Positions 47,210-59,398 of a DNA stretch of 64,000 bases are shown piece by piece. The notes below the pieces were generated by a model. That model was not told the origin of the DNA, searched no databases, and saw only the letters and a program-made list of their open reading frames with translations. The position numbers and the translations under genes are program-made. The DNA is from Sesamum alatum (lineage: Eukaryota; Streptophyta; Magnoliopsida; Lamiales; Pedaliaceae). The stretch is taken from the NCBI GenBank assembly GCA_034509735.1, contig JACGWO010000007.1, positions 2,232,001 through 2,296,000 of the forward strand, in the 5' to 3' direction. Position 1 is the first letter of the stretch. The number at the start of each line of letters is the position of its first letter.

Positions 47210-50200
47210 AAGAAGACAAGGCTTATGTCGCACTACTCCATGAGTATAAAGACGTATTCGCATGGTCCTACAAAGAAATGCCCGGGCTAGATCCAAAAGT
47301 AGCTGTGCACCACTTATCCGTAAAGAAGGGGGCTCGTCCTGTCAAACAAGCTCAACGTAGGTTTCGACCTGAGCTAATCCCATTGATTAAATGTGAGGTA
47401 AACAAACTTATTGAAGTTGGTTTTATTCGAGAAGTCAAGTATCCTACGTGGATCTCTAGCATCGTGCCCGTGAGGAAGAAGAATGGGCAGATACGAGTAT
47501 GTGTTGACTTCAGGGACTTGAATAATGCATGTCCCAAGGACGACTTCCCATTACCTATCGCCGAGTTAATGATAGACGCCACTACGGGTCATGAAGCCCT
47601 ATCTTTTATGGATGGATCATCCGGATATAACCAAATACGTATGGAACCAGCGGACGAGGAATTGACAGCATTTCGCACTCCCAAAGGTATATATTGCTAC
47701 AAAGTTATGCCTTTCGGATTAAAGAACGCCGGCGCCACATATCAAAGGGCGATGCAAAAGATCTTCGACGACATGCTCCACAAGAATGTAGAATGCTATG
47801 TTGATGACTTGGTCGTGAAGTCAAAAAAACGAGAGGATCATCTCCATGACTTGAGAAAAGTTTTTGAACGTTTGAGAAGATACCAACTGAAGATGAATCC
47901 CTCCAAGTGTGCATTCGGAGTTACATCCGGAAAATTCCTTGGGTTCATCGTTCGTCAACGGGGTATAGAGATTGAGCAAGCCTAGATTGATGCCATTTTG
48001 AGAATGCCAGAACCTAGGAATATCCATGAGCTCAAGAGTTTGCAAGGAAAGCTCGCGTATCTTCGGAGATTCATTTCCAATCTAACAGGCCGTTGTCAAC
48101 CATTCAGTCGCCTAATGAAGAAGGATGTGCCGTTCGAATGGGATGAGACTTGTGATAAAGCGTTCAGAAGCATAAAATCCTACTTGATGAAGCCTCCAGT
48201 GTTGGTTGCAGCGTCCCCGGACGCCCCTTAATTCTGTACGTTGCTGCTCAAGAGCGCTCCGTGGGAATCTTACTTGCCCAGAAGAATGATGAGGGGAAAG
48301 AGAATGCTTTATACTATTTAAGCAGAACGATGACACCAAACGAGCTGAATTATTCACCCATCGAAAAGCTATGTTTAGCGCTCATCTTCGCAATCCAAAA
48401 GTTGAAGCATTACTTTCAGTCACACAGCGTCCATCTAGTCTCAAAAGCAAATCCCCTGAAATATGTCATGGCAAAGCCAGTACTGTCTGATAGACTCGCA
48501 AGATGGTATCTTCAGCTGCAACAGTTCGAGATCACATACGTTCCTCAAAAGGCTGTGAAGGGACAAGTTTTAGCAGACTTTTTAGCCGATCACCCCATGC
48601 CTGCCGAGTGGGAATTGTCTGATGACTTGCCGGACGAGGATGTCCTTCTGATTGAAGTTACGCCTCCCTGGAAGATGTACTTTGATGGAGCTGCCCATAG
48701 AGAAGGAGCCGGGGCTGGAGTTGTCTTTGTCACGTCTGAAGGGGAAGTCTTGCCTTATTCCTTCACCTTAACCCAGAACTGTTCAAATAATATGGCGGAA
48801 TATCAGGCTTTAATCCTCGGATTGGAAATGGCAGTGGACACAAAGCAACGACACCTAAAAGTGTACGGAGACTCTCAGTTAGTGATTAATCAACTCCTCG
48901 GTCTCTACGAAGTCAAAAAGCCTGAGTTGCTTCCATACTATAACTACGCAAGAAGGCTGATAGGATGGCTAGGAGATGTAGAACTTGAGCACCTGTTGAG
49001 AAAGGATAATAAACAAGCCGATGCATTGGCTAAGCTCGCTTCAACCCTCTCGATGACCGATAAGGAAACGCGCATACCAATATGTAAGAATTGGGTCATA
49101 CCACCGGTCTTCAGTGATGATGAGGATGACACATTCCAAGAAGAAGAAAACCATGTCATGGAAGTTTTCGAAATTGAGGAAGATGATTGGCGACAACCAC
49201 TCGTCGATTACTTGAAGTACAAGAAGTTACCCGACGACATGCGACGAAGGGCTGAAATTCGGCGGCGAGCGTCTCGCTTCATCTACTTCAAAGACACGCT
49301 CTACAGACGTTCGTTTGATGGTATTTTCTTACGCTGCCTAAACAATGAGGAGCAAATGCAGGCTATGGAAGAAGCTCACTCTGGAGTTTATGGTGCGCAC
49401 CAATCTGGACCAAAGCTACACTTCCGTATAAAAAGAATGGGTTATTACTGGCCCACAATGGTTAAAGATTGCATAGACTACGCACGAAGATGTCAAGCCT
49501 GTCAAATTCACGCCAATTTTATCCACCAACCACCCGAGCCATTGCACCCTACTGTAGCTTCATGGCCCTTCGATGCTTGGGGTTTGGACGTCGTAGGACC
49601 CATGACAAAGTCCTCCGGTGGTCACCTATATATCTTGGCGGCAACTGACTACTTCTCTAAATGGGCTGAAGCAGTCCCCCTCAAAGAAGTGAAGAAAGAG
49701 AATGTTGCTGATTTCATCCGTACACACATCATATATCGCTACGGAGTGCCCAGGTATATCATCACTGATAATGGAAAACCCTTCTGTAACAGCTTGATAG
49801 ACAAATTGTGTCAAAAGTTTGCATTCAAATAGAGAAACTCTTCTATGTACAATGCCGCTGCCAACGGCCTTGCTGAAGCTTTTAACAAAACTTTGTGCAG
49901 CCTATTGAAGAAAGTAGTGACCAAGTCAAAAGGGGATTGGCACGAGAGAATTGGAGAAGCTCTATGGGCATATAGAACCACTGTCAGAACGCCTACGCAA
50001 GCAACTCCTTATGCCCTGGTTTATGGAGTTGAGGCGGTCCTTCCACTTGAGCAACAAATCCCTTCATTAAGGATGGCGATACAAGAAGGGCTTACTGAAG
50101 AAGAAAACGCGCAAATACGGCTTGAAGAGCTAGAAGCTCTCGATGAGAAGAGGTTGGAAGCACAACAAAGGCTCGAGTGTTATCAAGCCCGACTATCCAA

Positions 50201-50432
50201 AGCATTCAATAAGAAGGTCCGCCTTCGCTCTTTCCAAGTCGGTGATCTAGCACTCGCAGTGAGAAGGCCTATAATCACAACGCATCGAACGGGAAACAAG
50301 TTCTTGCCAAAATGGGACGGTCCGTATGTTGTCAAAGAAGTCTACACAAATGGTGCATATAAGCTGGTTGCTGAAGACGGCTTGAGGATAGGCCCGATAA
50401 ATGGAAAGTTCTTGAAGCGGTATTACGCCTGA
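47210..50432 (+). pseudogene. Tat pol: RT, RNase H, second RNase H, integrase (broken)
   Basis: RT (about 47278-47985) has FRDLNNACPKDDFPLP and the catalytic YVDD. A TAG at 47983-47985 follows, then the RT connection. The RNase H tied to RT lies near 48260-48480. The second, archaeal-like RNase H is at 48670-49050 (YFDGAAHREGAGAG, NNMAEYQAL, YGDSQLV, NKQADALAK). The integrase has a zinc-binding end (H, H, CQAC), D at WGLDVVGP and TDNGKP, then TAG at 49830, and E in GLAEAFNK. The last part ends at 50432. The other break is a one-base deletion near 48226. The nonsense codons sit where Lys and Gln are expected. All domains are otherwise well preserved. Confidence 0.9.
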
Positions 50433-50886
50433 AAAAAAAAAGAAAAAAAAACAAAAAAAAACAAGTAAGTAAAAAAAAAAAACTCCTGGCCCACATGAGT
50501 ATAAACTGTGAACGGCCCTCCCCTCTCCAAACAAAAATTTTGTACCCCTGAACTACGAATTGACTTGATCCTCTTGATGAGGTACGTAGGCAGCTTAGAT
50601 ATTCTAAGTTCAGTCATAACACTTAAATGAGTTTTATTCCTCTTATTAAATCGTCAAGAGTGGAAGTACTTAAACGTGCTCAAAGATTGCAAGATAGAAA
50701 GAAAAAGAAAAGCTTCTATTACGTAATCTCAAGGAAACATTGGAGTTCATGACATGGGACAAAGAAAAGAGAAATCAAATGCGATAAAATAAAAGGTCCT
50801 AAGCTAATCTCAAGCAAAGGGACGCAAATCCTTCAACCCTTCCTTGAGGGCTTCCAAGTGTGTCCGTGAAGCCTCCAAACTCGCAA
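50433..50886 (+). other. Spacer between pol and the antisense gene
   Basis: A-rich stretch just after the pol stop, then non-coding sequence. It should contain the 3' UTR of both convergent genes. No repeat is seen. Confidence 0.5.
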
Positions 50887-53645
50887 CTATTTCATCATTG
50901 AGGGGGTAGTGTTCTCAAGTGCTGCAATTTCCTCCACAATTTCACGAACTCCAACTTGGGCACTATGGAAAAGCTGATTTTCTTCCTTTAGAGTGGCACA
51001 CAGGTTCTTCTTGCGCTCTTTCAAATCCAAAAGCTCCTTCTCAACACGCTTCAACTCGTCCGTAGTGGATTGGACCTTGGAAGCTCCCCCACTTTCTTTA
51101 GCACGGGCCTCTTGAAGACGATCGTTGGCTTCCTTCAACTTCCGATCGAAAAGATCCTTGGATAACCTTTCAGAAGACGACGACCTCGCCTCATCATAAG
51201 CAGCAGCCTTGGCAAACAATGCATTCATTGATTCTTCCACGTCTGAGATATCAAAATTCTGAAAACTCTTCATAGACTCAAGAACGAAGTAAACATCGTC
51301 TTCGATTGATGAGATGAAATCAATTGGGGTGTTTGATATCTTCACGAGAAGATCACTCCACAGCTTTTGAAGAAACTCCTTTTGATGATTAAGAAAGAAC
51401 CTCTCGCCTTCAAATACCGACACAGCGGCTGGGCAAGAGGGTTGTTTCCTCTTAAGCCCCATTCCAAGAGGACAAGTCGTAGCCAATAAAGTCGACGCTT
51501 GACTGTCTTGAGAAGTTTCATCGTCTTCAACGGCTAAGACCTCAGCTTCGAGCTATGATGACGCATCAGCCAATGTTAGAAACAATCACCAAAAAGAAAA
51601 AAACGAAAAAGAAAGAAGAAGAGGGATATATAAAAAAAAAAAAATAATAACCTCCTTGACAAAGTTCAACGTCGATGGTCCATGACTTGAGCCTTCATCA
51701 GCAACGTCGATGTTTATTGGTTTCGAGTCCCTCTTCGGCCTCTTCCAATGACGATCAGGATTGCTACTCCCACTTACTTCCAAGGAACGAGGAGCACTTC
51801 GCTTCTTATCTACTTCAAAGGGTTCAACCATTTGAGAATTTCGCTTGGGCGAGGAAATAGCCGGCTCACGAGGTTGATCTTGGGCGACTCTTTCACCGCA
51901 CTGCTTGCCTTTTGAAGCAGCTTGACTTGGGCCCAAAGCAAGTAACTTCATCACGTTTTCCTCAAAGTAGCCACCGTGAACTCCAAGCCACCACATTTTG
52001 TACGCCTCGGAGGAGAACTTCTTCATATTTGGGGGCATGGGAGGGAACACCACCTTTTCCATAGTCTTGGATAGAACGCACATGCGCCAATAATGGATTC
52101 CACCCTCTAAAGAAGCTTCGCGAACATCTTGTGAGAGAATCCCCGGCACTTCTTGGAAGAAACCAAATTGACGACTAAATCGATGAGGGCTATAGGGCTC
52201 AACAACGAAATGATCGCCTTGCCGCAAAGGAAGGTAGTTCGAACGGACGGCCATGAAATAGATTTCTTCAGATTCTTTGGCATGCCCGTCGTCTGTGAAT
52301 AAAAAATCTTTGTCCCTCACAATCATGTTGCAAGTCCAAGAAATAAAGTCGCCTCTATGTAGCCGCTTTCTCGCCTCTTGCGGATCGTAGTACTTTGCGC
52401 CTCCTTCGCCTGAAAAGAGCGTCATCTTGGGCCCACGAACGCTTTGCACAAGTTGATAGTGAGTCTTGAAATAATAAGCTATCCAACTGTAAACAAAATG
52501 AATCGGAAATGGAGAGTGTACGCGAGTTGGCCTTGGGGAGCCGGAAATCTTATTCAAACCTCTGTAAATACTAGCCAAGACAGGAACTGCAAGACCAATC
52601 CTTCGACCGGCTGCCATAGCACTTGCCACCTTGAAAACACTTGGGCGTATTGAACCAACATCTTGAGTAGGAAGACGAAAGTACAAAGCCAACATGCCAA
52701 GTATGCCGCCAAGAATGTCTCTTCCTTTGAGCTCCCTTCAATACCAAGCCTCGAGAACAATGCCTCGTCCGTCGTGGACCACTTGCCATGTACCCCAACG
52801 GTCCCGGAAGGGTTATGAGTTGACTTAGGACGAACGGCCTTCTTCTCTTTACGTGGAGGAGGCTCGCAGTATTTCGTCCCCCTTCTAAGCCAAAACTTAA
52901 CCCATTTGTCGATAGAAACTTGAGAGGGTTTGACCATCGTTATTACTCTTTCGAAGCAAATGGTAGGCGTGGAGTAAGAACTTGCAAGAACGAGGCACAA
53001 GTCTCCGTCCTGTCTCGTCAACCCCGTTAAGCTCCTTGGCACTTGGAACAACTCCCTCATAAAGAAGTCCCGCCATAGGAAGTCCGGAAAGGGTGTGCAC
53101 GTCCATAACGAAATAGACAATTCTCCAAAGGACGTCAGAAGAGTGTTGGTAGATGGGCACCACGCTTCGCAAAACGCCTTGACGATATCGGAATTGCGGT
53201 CGTAGGTAAATAGTGAGGCGTATACGGCATCATATACTTGGGCCGCAACTAGCTTGTCTTTGCACCGGCTGAGTACATCTTCTGTCCACTCCCAAAACCC
53301 TTTGATGAAGCGGAACTCGCCGGCAAAGTGAACGTTGTCGCCCCACTTGGCTTTCCCTTCAATGATGCGGCGGCCCAACGTCGGTAGAGAGCTTGGTTCG
53401 TCAGAACAACGGTGATGAGTCGCTTGTAGAGACCACGCCTTGGAAGTCTTGCTCAATGAGACTTCTCGAGACCATTGTTCCATGTGAAGTGGAGTCGTCA
53501 ACCTCGGCCATTGCTTCGCATATCGACCAATGAGAGGAGCATGAGTCACCAAAGTTGTTCCTTTGTCCGAGGGTTGAGTTTCATCGTCAAGAATGATCAA
53601 ATTTTGTTGACTAGAGGAAAAAGACTCGTCTTTGAAGTGAACCAT
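50887..53645 (-). pseudogene. Antisense plant mobile domain (PMD) gene carried by the Tat element
   Basis: The frame starts at ATG 53645 (MVHFKDESF) and runs on the minus strand to TAG 50889-50887. It has a PMD-type region with WSLQATHHRCSDEPSSLP, then GKWSTTDEALFSRLGIEGS and SIRPSVFKVASAMAAGRR, followed by VPVLASIYRGLN. A one-base deletion near 52673 shifts the frame between CTFV and PTQDVGS. A GT-AG intron (51651-51553) joins FVKE to LEAEVLAVEDD. The last exon (51552-50887) ends in a long charged coiled coil (KRVEKELLDLKERKKN). PMD proteins are transposon-derived and also occur as host genes involved in silencing. About 880 residues are expected if the frame is bridged. The function inside retroelements is unknown. 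Confidence 0.8.
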
Positions 53646-55415
53646 TTTGTGATCTATAAAGAACAAGAATTTAATTGAGTCGGTAAAAAAAAAACAAGGG
53701 TGACTCAAATAGATCAAGAGAGAGAAGAGCTATGACATACCATTGACAAAGCACATGGGAATATTTAAAAAAAAAAAAACACCAAAGTCAATATCAATTG
53801 AAAATGTTGGCTATTAGCCTTTTGAATATAAACTCTATTTCCTAGTCATTGTAGTATTTTGAAAAATATGTTATGCCCTTCGACGGATCTCTCTCAAATA
53901 AACAAACTAAAAGAGAAAAGGAAAAAAAAGGGCATTACAGAACCAGTTGCAAGCAACTCAAACATATGATGTGGGTGAATTCAAATTCCATGAAGTGCTT
54001 CGATAGAAATTCAAGGGGTCCAAATAATTCGCGAATTCATGTTGAGATCCATGGGATAATATTCTTTCACTACTCAATTCTCCTAAACTATAACAATTAC
54101 TGAAGCAAGGACAAGCGACGACAACGACTGCAATAGTATATAAATTGGCCCAAACAAATATGCAGTAGAGTTCAAATCTCCAAGTCATGCATTGAACTCA
54201 AATTCAAATCGCCTAAGCTTGATGGAATTAGAATTAGTTTGCTGCAAATTTATAGAGTTTTTTTCTTATAAATTCTATAAAGGTCTAAGTTGGCATGAAG
54301 GTTACCTGTTCAACCCAGTAGTGGCATGTCCTGGCTATATTTGTTCTCCTCCAAACTTCCAGGTCAAATATGTTCATGCCATAAGCCTATGCACATTCAT
54401 CAGGGTGGAAAGTCCTAGATATCAGAGGATGAGAAAGGTTCAGACAGCTTTTGAACCTCTTTGACTTCACAAATTTGTCGGTCTCCTCTGCATGTTTCGA
54501 CTGCTCCAAGAACTACCGATACAATTTGGCGAAATCAATTGTTGCGAACGTAGAATCAAAATTCAAAAACACTCGACAATTCGAATTAGTGAAGCACGCT
54601 GCAAAGCCGCGACAGATTGCGTGTAATCAGCGAAAGGAGAAGAAAATTTGAGCCGAAAGCTTCTCACCAAACAGAAAATTCTGCAAAAAAAAATCACAGA
54701 GGCATTACAACAAACACCTTGTGTGCATGATAAAAAATTGAAGAAGGAAAAAATATTTGGCTATCAAAACTTACCACAAGTTCTTTCAACAAAATCACAA
54801 TGTTTGATAGATGCAAGATGTTAAGTTGAGGTGTTTGAGTATTATCGTGGTTCAAATTTCAGTCCGATTAAAACTCAATTATCAAATTGCAGGTGAAATA
54901 TGAATTTATTGTTTTGTCGGTCTCAACTCAAATAGGAATCCTTGATAATTCGGAATTTGATATTAAAAGGGGGTTAGAAGCATCAGCAGCTCACGCCTTC
55001 AAAATTTCTCCTATAGCTCCTGCCTCAAACATCTGTAACAAGAGAGAAATAAAAGGAAGTCGAATGCGTTCCGAAGTGGCACTAATTCATGGCCCATCAA
55101 AACAAAATGTATAGACCCAAGACTTGTCAAAAGGGAAAACATAAAGAAGAAAAGAAAAAGGGAATTGGTCTAGATGCATGGGCTTGTCAACTCTAAATTA
55201 GACCATGATATTGTGGAGATATTGACAAAGCTAAACACATATTTTGATTCATTATGTGGAAATGAATATGGCTCAAAGCTACCAAATTCACAATAATTCA
55301 AGGTGGATTTTGTCAAAAGAAGCCATAATTGCGGTGGCCTATTCAAATCCGATTCGTATTTTCGCGACTCATTCACTTCGAGAATTATATTTTCAAATAC
55401 ATATTCGTGAACAAG
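53646..55415. other. Tat element 3' spacer, upstream side of the antisense gene
   Basis: About 1.8 kb with no supported gene. It should contain the promoter of the antisense PMD gene (near 53650-53800) and the rest of the element's 3' untranslated region. Confidence 0.5.
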
Positions 55416-55430
55416 TCTCGAGGGGGCATT
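55416..55430 (+). promoter_or_regulatory. Polypurine tract of the Tat element
   Basis: TCTCGAGGGGGCATT stands directly before the 3' LTR start at 55431; the GAGGGGG core is the likely primer for plus-strand synthesis. Confidence 0.75.
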
Positions 55431-56362
55431 TGTAGACAAGTTAATTTTGCGCCCAATCAAATGACGACAAGTGAAAAATATATATTATTTATCAATTATA
55501 TTCTATTTTTCTATTTATATTTTGGAATTTACTAAATTAATTCTAAATATAAATAGTTAAATTAATTGATATTTTAATATATATTTCGTCATCAAATCAA
55601 CGGTCGACACGTGTCAAATTGAGGTGTTCCGGCCAATCAAATCAAAGACAAATATTTCTTGTATTATCTCTTTGAAAAATACAAAAATTAAAGAGATAAT
55701 GTTGAAATTGACCAATCATATCTTCTCAAATATTTAATGTATTTATCTCTTTAAATTAAAATAAAGAGATAATACAAAATAAGTGTTCAAGTTCACCACA
55801 ACTCTACCCCTTTGACAGCTATATAAAGGGGTCATGGGAACTCATTCAAAACACACACACACACATACAAGCAAGAGAGCATTCAAGAAGTCTCGAAATC
55901 CTCTCAAGCAAATCAAGGAAGATCCACGGCGTTCTAGGCAAGATTCAAGGCGTTCGTCGCGAAAATTGTCCAAAGTCAGCGTTTGATTCGACAAGAAGTT
56001 TGAAGACCGTCGAATTAACGTTATCAAGACAGAAGTCCACCTTGGCGGAAGATCAAAGTCTCAAATCCACCAAGAACATCCCAAATTCAAGTCAAATATC
56101 GTCAAGTTTATAGCGTTTGATCCGGGAACAAGTCAACGAACCCCGAATTAACGTTATTCAAAGTCAACGTCAACGTCAAAGGAGATCAAACGTCACAGTT
56201 TCACCTCCAAAGTTGCCGAAGTCAAAGATCACGTTCTTGAAGAGAAGAATCAGAGGTTTTCAAGTAGAGATTTCGCACCCACAAATATTCAATCCAATTA
56301 AAGAATTTATTTGTAATATTTTCTTGTTTCGTTAAATTCAGGAACACGAAAATTTGTTTAGA
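55431..56362 (+). repeat. 3' LTR of the Tat element
   Basis: It is 932 bp and begins TGTAGACAAG. It ends TTTAGA where the 5' copy ends TTTACA, so the final CA has become GA, a change after insertion. Confidence 0.93.
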
Positions 56363-56489
56363 CCTGTACAAAGAGATTTCTGCTGAACACATTCAGATAG
56401 ATACGGAGACTCTTGACTGGGAGCCGTTGTCCAATGCAAGACACTGGAACATTATAGTATTGACAACATTGGAACATTATAGTACTTGA
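56363..56489 (+). pseudogene. Right half of the decayed reading frame split by the Tat element
   Basis: From 56364 the frame reads LYKEISAEHIQIDTETLDWE and on to TGA at 56487-56489. Removing the element and one target copy links it in frame to FINWDFLNRQHYL on the left. The end overlaps the 3' flank of the minus-strand AIG2-like gene. The family is not recognised. Confidence 0.55.
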
Positions 56490-56530
56490 GGGTTGGAATG
56501 ATTACTGTCGATTCCTCAGTGAAAGGATTC

Positions 56531-58499
56531 TTACGTTGCAACTCCGGTCTTTGAATCAGGTAGCTCCATTTCTTCCATGAAAGCCTTTGTCATCTTCAAG
56601 AAGTCCTCCATGTGCAATAGTTTCCATTCCTAGGACAATCATATTAAACACGCGATTGGGAAGTGAAATGAGAACATAGGAATTTTGCAGGAAAACTTTC
56701 TGGGCTCTGTGAGTAGGAATTTTGTTTAAAACTATTCTGGGATGCTTCATTTGAGAAAGAATATGCAAATCAACCAGAAATTACTCGAGGGACAAATTCC
56801 TAATTGAATTAAGAAGCGCGAGCTGATTATCGTACATAGTATTTCTTTGTTCTATGAGAAAGCTCCAACGTTGTTAGAAAACAGAACATACCTCAAAATC
56901 CCACTCGCCACACAAGTTTGGATCAGTCTTGTTTACCCAAACATATATGTCGGCTTGCAAGTTTTTTGAACCATCCTACGAGAATGGAGAAAACAACTGT
57001 TTTTATTTACAGCTTCTCAGAAGACATTATCAGCTAACTGTTAAACAGTACTGGGTGACTCGATTCTTCCAAACAAAGTCGCAACCACATGTCGTTATGT
57101 AAAACTATACCAAACAAGTAAAGAACAATTAGCGTCAAACTTCTCAGACATAAATTCCTCCGCAGCATTATCTTTCATGCGACTTCAAATTTTAAGGCCC
57201 CAAATATGCAGATAACAAAAACGATAACAAGATACTAACTAAATCGGCATACCTTGAAAAGAACATCGGCAGTCGTCCTCTCATACTCAACATCCTCAAA
57301 TGCATCCAGGATATAGAGTTCAGGAGGAGTAATACCAAACAGTACCTGTATCAATAGTTATCAAATCAGCTGATCTTTTCCTAATAAAAAACCACACATG
57401 CTGGTAATCTAAATCTGCAAGATCTTTCAGATATCTTTTGTTTCCAATCATAAGATAGCTAATCTGACCATTGTTAAGCTGGATAACTAAGCAAGTACAA
57501 AACATGTTGATTATCGATATGCAGGACAATCACAATCATACGTGTATGAGATAGACTGCACATCTACCATACTACAAAATCGATTGTTGTTGTGCCATGA
57601 CATAAGTTCCTGTGAGTTCCTAAGAATAATCTCAAAAAACAGACATAAACAGGAGCATCTACCCTTCCGATGATGCATCATAACATACTCATAATGATTT
57701 TAGATAGAGTGGCATGCAAAAACGGCAGTAATTGCGGACAACAAACCTTCCCGTTAACTTTCTTGTCTTGAGCAGGTACAATTGCAGGGTAAACACATGC
57801 TTTGATACTAAACCTTTGGCTACAAAAAGAGAACACAAAGAAACTGTCTGCATTCAGCAACATGACACAATAATGGACAATTTGTAAGTGGGCTGTCAAT
57901 CAGCTATTCACTGAAACCTAAACAAGAACCTATCGGAATGGGCAACCATTAATTCTAATTTTGTTTATGGATAATGATTTTCAGGTTTTCTCAACTAAAC
58001 AAACAAGAGAACATAATATTCATGAGCATGTGTTTCTATTCTGAGTCACAGAGATAGATTATGCTTCCCCCATAATTAGCTGCATCAATAACACTGAACT
58101 AACACTGAGCTCTATTACTGAATCCTGACTTCTTCAGTTCTTCACCGGCAACTTGACCAACTGTAATATGTTACGTAGTACATCTAGCATCAGAAGGTGT
58201 ACCACCCCCAATTCTCAACCTCCATCGAAATTGGAAACAACCCAGATCAAGAAAACCAAAGAGGAAAAAATGGGAAGTTCAATAGCCAAAGAGGCATACA
58301 CATCTTGCTCATGTAACGCATATATTGTATATGCACAGAGAGAGAGAGAGACTGACTAGTGGGGCAGGACGGCAGGGGAAGAAGGAGGAACGCGATTCAA
58401 GAGGACGCGAACGACGTCGTCAGCAAGGAGGCTGCCGTAGACGAAGACATTAGAAACGGGCGGCGCAGGAGTTGCAGCAGTAAACGAAGAGGACCCCAT
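56531..58499 (-). CDS. AIG2-like protein (gamma-glutamylcyclotransferase fold), five exons
   Basis: Minus-strand exons are 58499-58357, 57819-57747, 57345-57253, 56975-56892 and 56629-56531, giving 163 residues. The glycine-rich binding loop is VFVYGSLL (18-25). Then come RFSIKACVYPAIVP, the acidic motif ILDAFEDVEYERTT with the likely catalytic glutamate, and YVWVNKTDP. WDFEEWKLLHMEDFLKMTK and a short C-terminus follow. The family was named for an Arabidopsis gene induced by avirulence signals. The exact reaction is unproven for most plant members; small-molecule gamma-glutamyl cyclisation is the family inference. Exon 1 ends TA at a GTCAGT donor, and the split codon gives Tyr. The cytosol is likely, as no targeting sequence is seen. 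The Tat element ends only about 170 bases from the stop codon. Confidence 0.92.
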
Positions 58500-59398
58500 T
58501 GGTCATCGCAGTACTCGCATGTATTGTACTATCGCCTTATTATGCATATTTTTTGTATTATTCTTTTAATTATTTAATTTCTTTTTGTAATTTTCTTAGT
58601 ATTTATCATCTTACTGTATTTTACAGTTTACACCTTCATTCATTGTAAAATTATGTACTGAAACCGACAAAATACAGAATTATTTTAAAGGAATTAATTA
58701 CGTTCACACCCTCACAACTATTCCTATTTTTTAAATAATTATACATATAACTACTAAAAATGTAAATATCGTTTACTCAAACCACCCCTATTTTTAAAAA
58801 TTTACACTTATACTCCTCAAAAGTATCGATATTATTACACAAACTACTCATATTTTTTTTACTATCAAGAATAATTTTTGTGATTATACAAAATATAAGA
58901 ATAATTTGTGTAAATAAATTCTTGATGGGCATTGCAACTTCTGACTAACGGCTCAGTTGGAAAGAATGAATCACTTCCAATTTAGTGAATTTCACTCCTC
59001 CCATCAATACGAACAAATGTGTCGATAGGTGCTCATAAGTACCTCTATAACCGACCTATAATCCTGAAGACATGTCTTAACCCGTTGCAGTGACCAAAGT
59101 CAAGAACACTCAAATCGTTTTTTGGGTAAAAAAGAAAATAAGCAGATTCTTGAACCTAATAACTACCCGAATTTTTACTAGAGTACACAGCAATTCAGGA
59201 GAGAGATCGTGTCACGAACTCGCAAATCTCCCCGCCAAAGGCACAAGAGGGCCATGAACAACTTGAGCTACCAAAACATCGTTTCGTTAACAATCATCAA
59301 GTGTGCATAATTCTATTTTGGTCTTCTCAGTACCAAAACAATGGGAGAGTATTCAACAGTAAGTCTTTAGAAAAGCAAGGGGAAACCGAAAGCGATAA
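58500..59398. other. Spacer between the AIG2-like and AspRS genes
   Basis: It holds the promoter of the AIG2-like gene and, near 59250-59398, probable 3' UTR of AspRS. An AT-rich stretch at 58690-58930 has short inverted blocks but no clear ends. No further gene is seen. Confidence 0.5.

Larger units (their letters stand above)
42944..56362 (+). mobile_element. Tat-lineage Ty3/gypsy LTR retrotransposon (13.4 kb) with antisense PMD gene
   Basis: The LTRs (42944-43875 and 55431-56362) are both 932 bp and differ at 12 sites by my count, so the insertion is fairly recent. The flanks CCTGC and CCTGT are the 5-base duplication with one change. The interior has gag-protease, RT, RNase H, a second (archaeal-type) RNase H, and integrase, in Ty3/gypsy order. 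The extra RNase H and the long 3' region with an antisense gene mark the Tat lineage (Ogre/Retand relatives). The pol frame has four lesions, so the copy is inactive by itself. Confidence 0.93.

Noticed and set aside
47195..47290. Programmed gag-pol frameshift
   Set aside because: The best reading is a single missing base between conserved residues, with no slippery heptamer seen, and two further lesions in pol show that decay is under way.
53873..55114. Small plus-strand frames in the Tat 3' spacer
   Set aside because: They are short, overlap no conserved motif and differ in composition from the coding parts of the element.
58153..58577. Two plus-strand frames opposite exon 1 of the AIG2-like gene
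   Set aside because: They are shadows of a GC-rich exon and a GA tract; the minus-strand frame carries the family motif YGSL.
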